This document shows positions 31,819 through 40,901 of a stretch of 64,000 nucleotides of DNA, piece by piece. Made by a program: the position numbers and the translations under genes. Positions within the stretch are counted from its first letter, which is position 1. Every line of letters begins with the position of its first letter. The stretch is from assembly GCF_000383595.1 (NCBI RefSeq), contig NZ_KB911581.1:7833519-7897518 (forward strand), in the 5' to 3' direction. The notes under the pieces were generated by a model. That model had not been told where the DNA came from. It did not search any database and saw only the letters and a program-made list of their open reading frames with translations. Source of the stretch: Streptomyces bottropensis ATCC 25435. GTDB lineage: Bacteria > Actinomycetota > Actinomycetes > Streptomycetales > Streptomycetaceae.

Positions 31819-32409
31819 CTAGGCGCGGGCCAGGGCCGCTCGGCGGCGGTGGCGGGCCACGCGCTCGCGATTGCCGCAGATCTCGCTGGAGCACCAGCGG
31901 CGGCGCCGGCCGCGGGAGGTGTCGACGTACACGATGGGGCAGTTGTCGTCCGCGCAGCGGCGCAGGGCGGCGCGGGCCACCGGGTCGGTGAGCAGTTCCA
32001 CGGTGTCGCGGGCGATCAGGGCGAGCAGGGCGGCGCGGTCGGGAGTGTGGTCCAGGGCGCGGGTGAGGGTGCCGTCGTCCGTGCGGACGGCCCGGGGGGC
32101 CGGGACGGGTGCGCACGCCAGGTCGTTGACCCTCGCCAGGGACAAATCGAAGGGGCGGGGGTCGGGAGCGGGGGCGGGGGCAGGGTCGGGATCGTCCCGG
32201 ACCAACTGTCCGATGTGTCCGCGTAGTTCTCTGAAGTCCACCAGCCAGTGCGGGGTGATGTGGGTCAGGGGGGTGTCGTCGGGGACCAGGCGGGCGGCGG
32301 TGATCCAGGTGCGCAGGCCGTCCGGGGAGTCGAGTTGTTCCTCGGGGTGCGTGGTGGCGAGGAAGTCCAGGCAGAGGTGGCCGCAGTCGAAGCGGGGGGT
32401 TTGTTCCAT
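31819..32409 (-). CDS. CGNR zinc-finger protein with ABATE domain, 196 aa
   Basis: Putative stress-related DNA-binding protein common in actinobacteria. The N-terminal ABATE part begins FDCGHLCLDFLATTHPEEQLDSPDGL. The C-terminal CGNR zinc finger is RRCADDNCPIVYVDTSRGRRRRWCSSEICGNRERVARHRRR, with four cysteines in C-x4-C...C-x4-C and the CGNR signature. The ATG at 32409 gives the family length. It is a single gene between sigU and nnaR; target unknown. Confidence 0.9.
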   Translation of the reverse strand: MEQTPRFDCGHLCLDFLATTHPEEQLDSPDGLRTWITAARLVPDDTPLTHITPHWLVDFRELRGHIGQLVRDDPDPAPAPAPDPRPFDLSLARVNDLACAPVPAPRAVRTDDGTLTRALDHTPDRAALLALIARDTVELLTDPVARAALRRCADDNCPIVYVDTSRGRRRRWCSSEICGNRERVARHRRRAALARA

Positions 32410-32580
32410 GGGGCTGTCACCGCCGTGGGTTGCCGGCCGGCAGGGGTGCGCTGGGGAGGTGCGTACCCCTTACAGTGCCTGGGCTCACTCCGTGCGGGAA
32501 GCCTCCGGGGTGCGGGGGATTCCGGTCGCCCCCGCCGCCCTCACCCATCCCGCCATCCCGTCCCCAGGGGCGCGGGCCCC

Positions 32581-33801
32581 TTACGCGTCGTACTTCGTGT
32601 CCGCCGCCGGGTCCAGGGCCAGGCGGTAGCCGCGTTTGACCACCGTCTGGATGAGTTTGGGGGTGCCCAGGGCTGTGCGGAGGCGGGCCATGGCTGTTTC
32701 TACGGCGTGTTCGTCGCGGCCCGCGCCGGGGAGTGCCTTGAGGAGGTCCGAGCGGGGGACGACCCAGCCCGGCCTGCGGCACAGCGCCCGCAGCAGGGAC
32801 ATCCCGGCCGGGGGGACGGGACGGAGGTCGCCGTCGACGAGGACGGCGTGGCCGCGGATCTCCACACGGTGGCCGGCGATGGGCAGGGTGCGGGCGCGGC
32901 CGGGGAGTTCCTGGCACAGGAGCTGGACGAGGGGGCCGAGACGGAAGCGCTCGGGCTGGACCGTGTCCACGCCGTGGGCCTGGAGGGGCAGGGCCGTCAC
33001 CGGACCCACGCAGGCGGGGAGGACGTCGTGGTTGAGAGCGTTGAGCAACTCCGGGAGCAGGCCCCGGTCTTCGGCGCGGGAGAGCAGGGACGCCGCCGCC
33101 GGGGCGCTGGTGAAGGTGAGGGCGTCGACGCCGCGGCCGATCGCCGAGTCGAGGAGGCGGTCCACGGGGGTGATGTCCTCGGGGGGCATCCAGCGGTAGA
33201 CGGGGACGCCCACGACCTCGGCCCCGGCGGCACGCAGGGACTCCACGAAGCCGGGCAGCGGCTCGCCGTGCAGCTGGATGGCGAGACGGCGGCCCTCGAC
33301 GCCCTGCTCCAGCAGCCGGTCGAGCACTTCGGCCATGGACTCGGAGGAGGGGGACCACTCCTCAGTGAGACCGGCGGCCCGGATCGCGCCCTTCACCTTC
33401 GGTCCGCGCGCCAGGACCTCGACTCCCCGCAGGCGGTCGAGGAGCGCCTCGCCGAGGCCCCAGCCGTCCGCCGCCTCGATCCAGCCGCGGAAGCCGATGG
33501 CGGTCGTCGCCACCACGATGTCGGGTGCCTGGTCGATCAGACCCTTGGTCGCGGCGAGCAGTTCGCTGTCGTCGGCGAGCGGCACGATGCGCAGGGCGGG
33601 CGCGTGCAGGACCGCGGCGCCGCGGCGCTGGAGGAGTGCTCCGAGTTCGTCGGCGCGGCGGGCGGCCGTGACCCCCACGGTGAAGCCCGCGAGCGGCCCG
33701 TGTTCCGGCTGCGCTGTTCGATCCACTCGATCCATCAGAACCGTCCTGTCTGGTCGATCGGCTCGATCTGATCGCTCGGGTCGCTGCTGTTCGTCGTACA
33801 T
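32581..33801 (-). CDS. nnaR: Uroporphyrinogen-III synthase-like regulator NnaR, 406 aa
   Basis: A HemD-like domain (residues about 38-290: FTVGVTAARRADELGALLQRRGA, DALTFTSAPAAASLL) is fused to a C-terminal OmpR-type winged helix (AGMSLLRALCRRPGWVVPRSDLLKALPG, AVETAMARLRTALG, IQTVVKRGYRL). This is the NnaR architecture, a regulator that works with GlnR to activate nitrate/nitrite assimilation genes in Streptomyces. narK lies directly upstream on the same strand, as in S. coelicolor. The first 35 residues come from a 9-bp DNA repeat (SDRADRPDRT...) and may be a late extension; ATG at 33735 is an alternative start. Confidence 0.85.
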   Translation of the reverse strand: MYDEQQRPERSDRADRPDRTVLMDRVDRTAQPEHGPLAGFTVGVTAARRADELGALLQRRGAAVLHAPALRIVPLADDSELLAATKGLIDQAPDIVVATTAIGFRGWIEAADGWGLGEALLDRLRGVEVLARGPKVKGAIRAAGLTEEWSPSSESMAEVLDRLLEQGVEGRRLAIQLHGEPLPGFVESLRAAGAEVVGVPVYRWMPPEDITPVDRLLDSAIGRGVDALTFTSAPAAASLLSRAEDRGLLPELLNALNHDVLPACVGPVTALPLQAHGVDTVQPERFRLGPLVQLLCQELPGRARTLPIAGHRVEIRGHAVLVDGDLRPVPPAGMSLLRALCRRPGWVVPRSDLLKALPGAGRDEHAVETAMARLRTALGTPKLIQTVVKRGYRLALDPAADTKYDA

Positions 33802-33865
33802 GGCTCTCGTCCCGCAGTCGAATCGTTGCCCTCAGTACGGTGGCACGGGCTGGTGCGCCCCCATG

Positions 33866-33906
33866 CCGAACGAGCCTGTCAACGGCGCGTGACAGGCTCG
33901 GTTCGG
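33866..33906 (-). terminator. narK transcription terminator
   Basis: CGAGCCTGTCA (33871-33881) pairs with TGACAGGCTCG (33890-33900), extended by CCGAA/TTCGG on the outside. It separates narK from nnaR, so nnaR needs its own promoter between here and 33801. Confidence 0.8.
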
Positions 33907-33953
33907 GTTGATGTCGCTGGTGTTACGTCGCACGTGTCACGGCATGGGCGATG

Positions 33954-35336
33954 TCACACCTCGGCGTAGCTGAGCTGCGGCTTCGCCTCCGTCGTCGTCG
34001 CCTCCGCAGAGGTGTTCGAGGCCGGGCGGCGAAGGTATACGGCCCAGGTCACCAGGAAGCAGAGGCCGTAGAAGGCGAGGAAGGCGAGGAAGGCGCCGGT
34101 GCCGGAGCCCACGGAGAGGAAGGACTGGCGGAAGGCCAGGTTGATGCCGAGGCCGCCGAGGGCGCCCACCGCGCCGATGATGCCCATGGATGCGCCGGAG
34201 AGGCGACGTCCGTAGGCCGCGGCCTCCTCGCCCTGAAGCCCCTTGGCGAGGGCCTTGGCCTGGAAGATGCCCGGGATCATCTTGAAGGTGGAGCCGTTGC
34301 CGAGTCCGGTGAGGACGAACAGCACGATGAACGCGGTGGTGAACAGCGGCAGCGACTTCTGCATGGAGGCGATGACGATGATCCCGGTGGCGGCGGCCAT
34401 GCCGACGTAGTTCCACAGGGTGATCTTGGCGCCGCCGTACTTGTCGGCGAGCGCGCCGCCGAGGGGCCGGATCAGCGAGCCGAGCAGGGGGCCGATGAAG
34501 GTGACGTAGGCGGACTCCAGGGGTGTACGGCCGAACTGGGTCTGCAGGACGAGGCCGAAGGCGAAGCTGTAGCCGATGAAGGAGCCGAAGGTGCCGATGT
34601 AGAGGAAGGACATGATCCAGGTGTGGGCCTCCTTCACGGAGTCCTTCGCGGCACCGGTGTCGTTCTTCACGGACGCGATGTTGTCCATGTAGACGGCGGC
34701 GAGGACCGCGGCGATGACGATGAAGGGGATGTAGATCCCGAGCAGCACGCGGGGACCGCCGGAGGCGCCGATGACGGCGAGGCCGATGAGCTGCACGACC
34801 GGGACACCGATGTTGCCGCCGCCCGCGTTGAGACCGAGCGCCCAGCCCTTCTTCCGCAGCGGGAAGAAGGCGTTGATGTTGGTCATGGAGGAGGCGAAGT
34901 TGCCGCCACCGATACCGGCGAGCATCGCGCAGACCAGGAACGTGTTGAACGAGGTCCCCGGCTCCATCACGACGAAGGCCGCGACGGTCGGGATGAGCAG
35001 CAGGCTCGCCGAGACGATCGTCCAGTTACGGCCGCCGAAGATCGCCACCGCGAAGGTGTACGGGATGCGGACGATGGCGCCGACCAGCGTGGCCATCGAG
35101 ACGAGGAAGAACTTGTCGGCCGGGGTGAGCCCGTACTCGGGGCCCATGAACAGGACCATCACCGACCAGACGGTCCAGATGGAGAAACCGATGTGCTCCG
35201 AGAGCACCGAGAAAATGAGGTTGCGGCGGGCGACCTTCTCGCCGGTCTCGTTCCAGAAGGCCTCGTTCTCGGGATCCCAGTGCTCGATCCAGCGGCCTCC
35301 CCTGCTCGATGCGGGGGCAGTGCTCGGGGCTGTCAT
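33954..35336 (-). CDS. narK: Nitrate/nitrite transporter NarK (NNP family MFS), 460 aa
   Basis: Membrane carrier for nitrate uptake or nitrite export. The nitrate-signature glycine-rich motifs are present: AGIGGGNFASSMTNINAFFP in helix 5 and SGASMGIIGAVGALGGLGINL in helix 11. Conserved Arg residues lie in VRIPYTF and LIRPLGG. About 12 helices; the N-terminus (WIEHWDPENEAFWNETG) is the usual actinobacterial NarK leader. Neighbouring nnaR and a GlnR-like site upstream support a role in assimilation. Confidence 0.93.
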   Translation of the reverse strand: MTAPSTAPASSRGGRWIEHWDPENEAFWNETGEKVARRNLIFSVLSEHIGFSIWTVWSVMVLFMGPEYGLTPADKFFLVSMATLVGAIVRIPYTFAVAIFGGRNWTIVSASLLLIPTVAAFVVMEPGTSFNTFLVCAMLAGIGGGNFASSMTNINAFFPLRKKGWALGLNAGGGNIGVPVVQLIGLAVIGASGGPRVLLGIYIPFIVIAAVLAAVYMDNIASVKNDTGAAKDSVKEAHTWIMSFLYIGTFGSFIGYSFAFGLVLQTQFGRTPLESAYVTFIGPLLGSLIRPLGGALADKYGGAKITLWNYVGMAAATGIIVIASMQKSLPLFTTAFIVLFVLTGLGNGSTFKMIPGIFQAKALAKGLQGEEAAAYGRRLSGASMGIIGAVGALGGLGINLAFRQSFLSVGSGTGAFLAFLAFYGLCFLVTWAVYLRRPASNTSAEATTTEAKPQLSYAEV

Positions 35337-35436
35337 GACGCCTCCACGTTCTCCGGGCTCAGGTGTTGCGGTACGGGGATGAGGGGTGATGAGTCCCGAA
35401 GGTAGGGAGAGCGCGTTTCCTGTTCTGTGGCACCGG

Positions 35437-35452
35437 GTGACCGGAAGGGAAC
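35437..35452 (-). promoter_or_regulatory. GlnR-like a-b site upstream of narK
   Basis: GTGAC-CGGAAG-GGAAC (35437-35452) matches the GlnR half-box GTnAC-n6-GAAAC with one mismatch, 101 bp or more upstream of the narK ATG. After another 6 bp, CTCAC gives a partial second a-site. The rest of the 370-bp gap 35337-35706 has a GC-rich GGTGCGG/GGTGCCGG repeat near 35670-35706 but no gene. Confidence 0.45.
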
Positions 35453-35706
35453 TTCGCTCTCACGGATGCGGGGACCGGCCGGTGAGGAATCGGTGAGCGG
35501 GGCGTCATACCCGGTGGTCATGCCGCCTCCGGCCAGGTCCTCACGCCAATGTACGGGCACCGGATGCCGTCGCTCAGCGTGGCGAGGACCACAGGCATCC
35601 GGACCGGGCACGCACGGAACCCGCCAACGGGACGATCGGCGCCGACGACCGGGCCGGGTCGGGTGCCGGTACAGCTGGGGCGGGTGCCGGTGCGGCTGGG
35701 GCGGGG

Positions 35707-36171
35707 TCAGGTGTCGGTGTGGCCGTCCGGGCCCGCCTCCAGAGCGGCCGGGGCGGCTGCCGTGCCGAGTCTGAGCTGTTCGGTGATCCGGACGAAGGCC
35801 GCCCGGAGGTGTTCCGGGATGCCGAGCGCGGTCGCCGCCTGCTCGGCGGAGAGCGTGGGGCCGCCGGGGGCCGTGTCGGTCCCGGGTGGCTCCGGCGCCT
35901 GCGGCAGGTCCTGCTCGGTGAGCTTGCCCGAGCGGATCAGGACGTCGCGGACCGGGATGCCGAGCGCGCGGGACAGGCCCCGCATCGTCTCCAGATCCGG
36001 CATGCTCCGGCGCTGCAGCAGCCGGGTGATGGCCGCCCGGTGCACCCCCGCGTCCTCGGCGAGCTTGGTCCTGCCGCCGCCGCGCGGGCTGTCGAGGTCG
36101 TACCCACGGGCCCGCATCACGCCTTCGATCCAGGCCGCGAACCCGTCGATGTGCTCGGCATCGCTCCTCAT
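35707..36171 (-). CDS. XRE-family helix-turn-helix protein, 154 aa
   Basis: DNA-binding regulator. The helix-turn-helix lies at about 35-70 (GGRTKLAEDAGVHRAAITRLLQRRSMPDLETMRGLSRALG). A Pro/Gly-rich linker (APEPPGTDTAPGG) follows, then a conserved C-terminal helical segment (LSAEQAATALGIPEHLRAAFVRITEQLRLG). Such proteins are abundant in Streptomyces and usually respond to an unknown partner. The ATG at 36171 is preceded by AGGAGAGACGGGGAG. Target unknown. Confidence 0.85.
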   Translation of the reverse strand: MRSDAEHIDGFAAWIEGVMRARGYDLDSPRGGGRTKLAEDAGVHRAAITRLLQRRSMPDLETMRGLSRALGIPVRDVLIRSGKLTEQDLPQAPEPPGTDTAPGGPTLSAEQAATALGIPEHLRAAFVRITEQLRLGTAAAPAALEAGPDGHTDT

Positions 36172-36352
36172 GTGTGAACGCTCCCCGTCTCTCCTTTCTC
36201 CTCAGTCGCCGCCGCCCGGCTCCGGGTTGCCGCCGGTCCGCCATGACCTCGGCTCTCGCTGCCCGGACGCCCGACGGGAGGTGGCCGCCCCGGAGTCGGA
36301 GCGGCCACGCGTCTCGGCGGGGACGACAGGCCCTCGCCCGTCGGGTGAACGG

Positions 36353-37174
36353 TCAGCCCGACGCCTCGCCCACATAGCTGAGCGTGTCCGTGCCGCCGGC
36401 CTCCCAGGTGATGACCACGTCGTCGCCGGAGCGGCGGATCGTGGCGAAGGTGACGTCGTCCTCGCTGGCGTCCTTCGAGGCCATGGGGGTGAGGGCCATG
36501 CGGAAGTTGTTGTCGTCGCGGTACTTGCCGACGCCGGTCATGATGCCCTTGCCGCCGACCATGTCGATGTAGGACAGCGGGTGCTGGCCCTTGGCCTCCC
36601 CGGCGGTCTGCTCGGCGCCGATCGTCAGGGTGCGGGCCTCGTCGTCCTGCCACTGGCCCTCCACGCCCTTGGCCGGCGCGGTGGTCGAACCCCCGTCGTC
36701 CAGGCCGCCGTCGGGCGTGTCGGTGGCCTCCTCCGTGGCCTCGTCGGTGGCCTCCTCCGTCTCGGCCGGGCTCTCGGACTCGGTGGCCACGGCCGACGCG
36801 CTCCGCCCGGGCCTGGCCGTGTCGGTGTCGTCCCCGTCGCTGGTGAGGAGGAAGATGCCGCCGCCGATCACCGCGAGCGCCGCCACGGCCGCCACGATGA
36901 TCAGCGCGATCTTGCCGCCACCACCGGAGGGCGGGGGCGGCGGCGGGTAACCGCCGTACTGCGGGCCGTAGTTGGGTGCTCCAGGCGCCCCCGGCCCGCC
37001 CGGCGCGCCGTACGGCTGCTGTCCGCCGCCCCCGTACGGCTGCTGCGGAGCCGTCGCGTACGGGTTCGGCGGCTGGCCGGGGGCCTGGCCCGGGGACCCG
37101 TAGGGTCCCGGGTACGGCTGCTGCGGCGGCTGGGAGCCGTACCCGTCGTACGGCGGGCCGGGAGGCTGAGTCAT
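36353..37174 (-). CDS. Proline-rich single-pass membrane protein, 273 aa
   Basis: Function unknown. Residues 1-87 are Pro/Gly/Tyr/Gln-rich and cytoplasmic (PYGGGGQQPYGAPGGPG type). One membrane helix spans about 88-110 (KIALIIVAAVAALAVIGGGIFLL). An acidic Thr/Glu linker (EEATDEATEEATD) leads to a C-terminal outer domain (VEGQWQDDEARTLTIGAEQ, SYIDMVGGKGIMTGVGKYRDD) that looks like a small lipocalin-like or DUF-type beta domain. The ATG at 37174 has AAGGAGTG upstream. This architecture is common among actinomycete envelope proteins. Confidence 0.8.
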   Translation of the reverse strand: MTQPPGPPYDGYGSQPPQQPYPGPYGSPGQAPGQPPNPYATAPQQPYGGGGQQPYGAPGGPGAPGAPNYGPQYGGYPPPPPPSGGGGKIALIIVAAVAALAVIGGGIFLLTSDGDDTDTARPGRSASAVATESESPAETEEATDEATEEATDTPDGGLDDGGSTTAPAKGVEGQWQDDEARTLTIGAEQTAGEAKGQHPLSYIDMVGGKGIMTGVGKYRDDNNFRMALTPMASKDASEDDVTFATIRRSGDDVVITWEAGGTDTLSYVGEASG

Positions 37175-37338
37175 CGGCGGGTGTCACTCCTTGAGTCGCT
37201 TCGGCGAGGCACGAAGTGCGCGGAACACCTGCCTCCAGCGAGCCCAACATCCACCACCCGCTCAGTCGCACGCAAGTGCGTATCCCGGTTGGTTACCGGG
37301 TCAATACATGACCGAGCACACGTAACCGGCCGCCCGGG

Positions 37339-38520
37339 TCAGGACCTGCCCCGGGCCCTCCCGGCATCCCCACGCCTCGGCCACAACCGCGGCCTGCGCC
37401 GGGCCGCCAGATCCTCCGCCCAGCCGAAGGCGACGACACAGGCGACGACCAGCAGCCAGGTGAGGGCCAGCACGGGCCAGACGCTCTCCAGCAGCCACGG
37501 GGCGTGTTGTTCGAGGAAGACCACGTCCCACAGCCGGTCCCACTGGGTCGCGGCGATCACGATGCAGGTGGTGTGCCAGAGATAGATCGTCACCGCGCGG
37601 GAGTTGAGGAAGCCGATCACCCCGTCCCAGCGGCGCAGCCGGGGCGGCCACTGCGACCACGACGGGCTCAGATGCAGCAGCAGCGCCACCGCGGCGACGG
37701 ACCACAGGGACTGGGCGAACGGCATGTCGTCCAGGTCGTGGCCCTGGCCGTAGTCGTGGCGCAGGGCGTACCAGAGGCCGAAGAGGGCGACAGCCGGGGC
37801 CACGGACGGCACGACGTACCTCGGCAGGCGCTTGAGGATGCCCTCCTGGTGGGCCATGCCGAGGATCCAGCAGGCACCGAAGGTGGCGAAGTCCGTGAAG
37901 CCCGCGGCGAGCCGCTCGCCGGGGACGGCCAGCCAGCCCAGCTCGAACACCGCCGCCAGGGCGAGCGGCGCGAGGACCGTCACCACCGGCGTCTTGCGCA
38001 GCGCGCGCAGCAGCACCGGGGAGAGCACGACGTACCAGATGTAGGTGCGCACGTACCAGAGGGGTCCGGCCAGTTCCACGGCCCAGTCCGCGCCGATGAA
38101 GCCGTGCACCCCGGGCAGGCCGTCGGCGTACGGCGGCTCGCTGACCGGGAGGATCCAGAACGCGAGGTGGAACCACCACCAGAGGGGATGCCAGTACGGA
38201 TCCGGCGCCCAGCCCTGGGCCACCATCCCCGTCACGCCGACGACGCCCAGCAGCCACACCGGGGGCAGCAGACGGCGCAGCCGGCCTCTGACGACACCCA
38301 GCGCCGGCCGCTTCAGCGAGCGCGCCATGAGGTTGCCGGCGAGCGCGAACATCACGCCCATGGAGGGGAAGACGAGCGGCAGCCAGCTCCAGCCGGCCAG
38401 GTGGTAGAGCACCACCCGGAAGATGGCCAGGGCCCGCAGCAGGTCGAAGTAGCGGTCCCGGCCGGAGACGGCCAAGGCGGCCGGGGTCTGCGGTGCGGAG
38501 TCCTGGGTGAGGGTGCTCAT
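37339..38520 (-). CDS. Membrane acyltransferase of the mat cluster, 393 aa
   Basis: Acyltransferase family 3 (OafA-like) integral membrane O-acyltransferase. YFDLLRALAIFRVVLYHLAGWSWLP carries the helix-1 R-x10-H motif (RALAIFRVVLYH), with about ten helices. ATG overlaps the matB stop (ATGA). Its place at the end of matA-matB suggests it acylates the exported aminosugar polymer or its lipid acceptor. This cluster role is inferred from position. Confidence 0.87.
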   Translation of the reverse strand: MSTLTQDSAPQTPAALAVSGRDRYFDLLRALAIFRVVLYHLAGWSWLPLVFPSMGVMFALAGNLMARSLKRPALGVVRGRLRRLLPPVWLLGVVGVTGMVAQGWAPDPYWHPLWWWFHLAFWILPVSEPPYADGLPGVHGFIGADWAVELAGPLWYVRTYIWYVVLSPVLLRALRKTPVVTVLAPLALAAVFELGWLAVPGERLAAGFTDFATFGACWILGMAHQEGILKRLPRYVVPSVAPAVALFGLWYALRHDYGQGHDLDDMPFAQSLWSVAAVALLLHLSPSWSQWPPRLRRWDGVIGFLNSRAVTIYLWHTTCIVIAATQWDRLWDVVFLEQHAPWLLESVWPVLALTWLLVVACVVAFGWAEDLAARRRPRLWPRRGDAGRARGRS

Positions 38521-40901
38521 CCGACCGGCCTCCGCTCTCCCGACTGCTGCTGCGGCACGGCGGCCGCCTGTTCCTGCGGCGCGCCGGGCAGCCCCACGGC
38601 CCCCGTCCGCCGCAGCTTCTGCCAGCGCAGCCGGCCGCCGGTCAGTGCCGTGATCCACGACTGCAGCAGGACGACGTACATGAGCTGGCGGTAGAGGATC
38701 TGCTGGAGCGGGAGCGAGATCAGATGGGTCATGCGCTCCTTGTCGAGATGGAACGCCAGCGCCGCGCACACCACCTGGACGGCCAGGACGCCCAGCCAGG
38801 CACCGACCGTCTTCTCGGTCGGCCCGAAGACCAGCCCGTAGAGCAGGAAGACGTCGATGAGCGGGGCCAGCAGCGGGGCCACGACCATGAACAGCGACAC
38901 CAGCGGCAGGCCCACGCGCCCGAAGCGGCCCGAGGGGCCCCGGTCGAAGAACGAGCCCCGGTGCTTCCAGATCGCCTGCATCGTGCCGTACGACCAGCGG
39001 TAGCGCTGCGACCACAGCTGCTGGACGGATTCCGGGGCCTCGGTCCAGGCGCGCGCGTTCTCGGCGTAGACGACGTGCCAGCCGTCGCGGTGCATGGCCA
39101 TGGTGATGTCGGTGTCCTCGGCGAGGGTGTCCTCGCTCATGCCGCCGACGCGTTCGAGGGCCTCGCGCCGGAACGCCCCCACCGCGCCGGGGATCGTCGG
39201 CATGCAGCGCAGGACGTCGTACATCCGGCGGTCGAGGTTGAAGCCCATCACGTACTCGATGTGCTGCCAGGCGCCGATCATGGTGTCGCGATTGCCCACC
39301 TTGGCGTTGCCGGCGACCGCGCCGACCCGGGGGTCGGCGAACGGCTGGACCAGCTCGCGGACGGTGGACGGTTCGAAGACCGTGTCGCCGTCCATCATGA
39401 CGATGATCTCGTGGCGGGCGTTGGCGATGCCCCGGTTGAGGGCGGCCGGCTTGCCCGCGTTGAGCTGGCGTACGACACGGACGCCCGACAGGTCCTGGCC
39501 CAGCTCCTCCACGATGCGGGCCGTGCCGTCGCTGGAGCCGTCGTCGATGACGAGCACCTCGATGGGGTGGTCGCTCGCCACCAGCGAACGGACCGTCATC
39601 TCGATGCACTTGGCCTCGTTGTACGCCGGGACGAGCACCGACACCGGTTCCGTGACGGGCCCGTCCGTGCCCCAGACGAAGCCACGGCGCCTGACCTTGC
39701 GGGCGTGCGCGATCGACAGGATCAGCATCAGGCCGAAGCGGGCGAGGACGAGGACGCCGACGACCGCGAGGGCGACCACGAGGACGCTCGTCGTCTTCTC
39801 CGACACCTGCACCAGCGTCACCCACACCTTGCCCTTCACCAGGCCGAGGCCGGTGACCGGGGTGTGCGCGCTGGGCGCCTGGAGGGCACCGGTGAGGGTG
39901 TCGAACGTGTAGCCGTCGGCCTGGAGTTCGCCGATGTACCGGTCCAGCGCGGCGACGGTCTGCGAGCGGTCGCCGCCGGCGTCGTGCATCAGCACGATGT
40001 GCCCGTCACCGCGGCGCTCGGGCGTGGCCCGGCGGATGATCTCGTCGACGCCGGGGCGGGCCCAGTCCTGGCTGTCGGTGTCGCTGACGACGGTGATGTA
40101 GCCGCGGCTGCCGATGTACTCCGTGACCGGCCACGTCCGGTTGTCCATCCGGTCCGAGAACGAGGAGTACGGCGGCCGGAACAGGGAGGTACGGATGCCC
40201 GCCGCGCCCGCGAGCGCGAGCTGGTTCTGGGACAGCTCCCAGTCGATGCGGTCCTTGCTCTGGAGCGAGAGGTCCGGGTGGTTGAAGGTGTGCAGGCCGA
40301 TCTCGTGGCCCTCGTCGACCATCCGCTGGACCAGGTCCGGATAGCGCGAGGCCATCGTGCCGGTGATGAAGAAGACGGCCTTGGCGTCGTGCTTCTTCAG
40401 CATGTCGAGGACCTTGGGGGTCCACGTGGGGTCGGGCCCGTCGTCGAACGTCAGGACCAGTTCGTGATCGGGGATGTCCAGGCTGATCCGGCGGCCCGAG
40501 CGGGTGTCGATCACGGGCCCGCCCTTGAGTATCTTCTTCGGCACCCGGTCGTTCGCCACCGGCGCCCCGACCCGGTGGTCCGCGAGGATCTCGCTGTGCA
40601 CGTATCCGCGCAGCATCAGCATGGCCATCAGGGCGAGGAGCAGCACGCAGGGCAGCAGATAGCGCAGCGGCACGCGGCGTCCGGAACGCTTGCGCACCCG
40701 CTTGCGCGGGCTCTTGCCGGTGCTCTCGCCCGAACTCGGGCTCGGGCTGGGGCTGGGGCTCGGTCCTTCGGCCGTGTTGCCTGCCGGGTCGTCGGCCGTG
40801 CCGCCCTCGGGGACTTCGGGGACCTGCGGTGCTCGCGGTGTGCGGGTACGGCGTGGGGCGGCGGCACGCGAAGGCGTGCCGCCGCGCTTGGAGCGGGTCA
40901 T
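38517..40901 (-). CDS. matB: MatB: bifunctional polysaccharide deacetylase / GT2 glycosyltransferase, 794 aa
   Basis: N-terminal basic and Ser/Pro-rich segment, then a helix (about 79-98) and an outer NodB-type deacetylase domain (TFDDGPDP at 151-158, HTFNHPD, RPPYSSF). A second helix (about 375-400) leads to a cytoplasmic processive GT2 (PAYNEAKCIEMTV, DDGSSDG, MMDGDTVFEP, EDTD, QRYRWSYG) and C-terminal helices. Chitin- or PgaC-like synthase motifs plus a deacetylase predict a partly deacetylated GlcNAc polymer. The S. coelicolor MatB (SCO2962, remembered) is needed for a PNAG-like matrix and pellet formation. It overlaps matA by one base (TGATG). Confidence 0.88.
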   Translation of the reverse strand: MTRSKRGGTPSRAAAPRRTRTPRAPQVPEVPEGGTADDPAGNTAEGPSPSPSPSPSSGESTGKSPRKRVRKRSGRRVPLRYLLPCVLLLALMAMLMLRGYVHSEILADHRVGAPVANDRVPKKILKGGPVIDTRSGRRISLDIPDHELVLTFDDGPDPTWTPKVLDMLKKHDAKAVFFITGTMASRYPDLVQRMVDEGHEIGLHTFNHPDLSLQSKDRIDWELSQNQLALAGAAGIRTSLFRPPYSSFSDRMDNRTWPVTEYIGSRGYITVVSDTDSQDWARPGVDEIIRRATPERRGDGHIVLMHDAGGDRSQTVAALDRYIGELQADGYTFDTLTGALQAPSAHTPVTGLGLVKGKVWVTLVQVSEKTTSVLVVALAVVGVLVLARFGLMLILSIAHARKVRRRGFVWGTDGPVTEPVSVLVPAYNEAKCIEMTVRSLVASDHPIEVLVIDDGSSDGTARIVEELGQDLSGVRVVRQLNAGKPAALNRGIANARHEIIVMMDGDTVFEPSTVRELVQPFADPRVGAVAGNAKVGNRDTMIGAWQHIEYVMGFNLDRRMYDVLRCMPTIPGAVGAFRREALERVGGMSEDTLAEDTDITMAMHRDGWHVVYAENARAWTEAPESVQQLWSQRYRWSYGTMQAIWKHRGSFFDRGPSGRFGRVGLPLVSLFMVVAPLLAPLIDVFLLYGLVFGPTEKTVGAWLGVLAVQVVCAALAFHLDKERMTHLISLPLQQILYRQLMYVVLLQSWITALTGGRLRWQKLRRTGAVGLPGAPQEQAAAVPQQQSGERRPVG

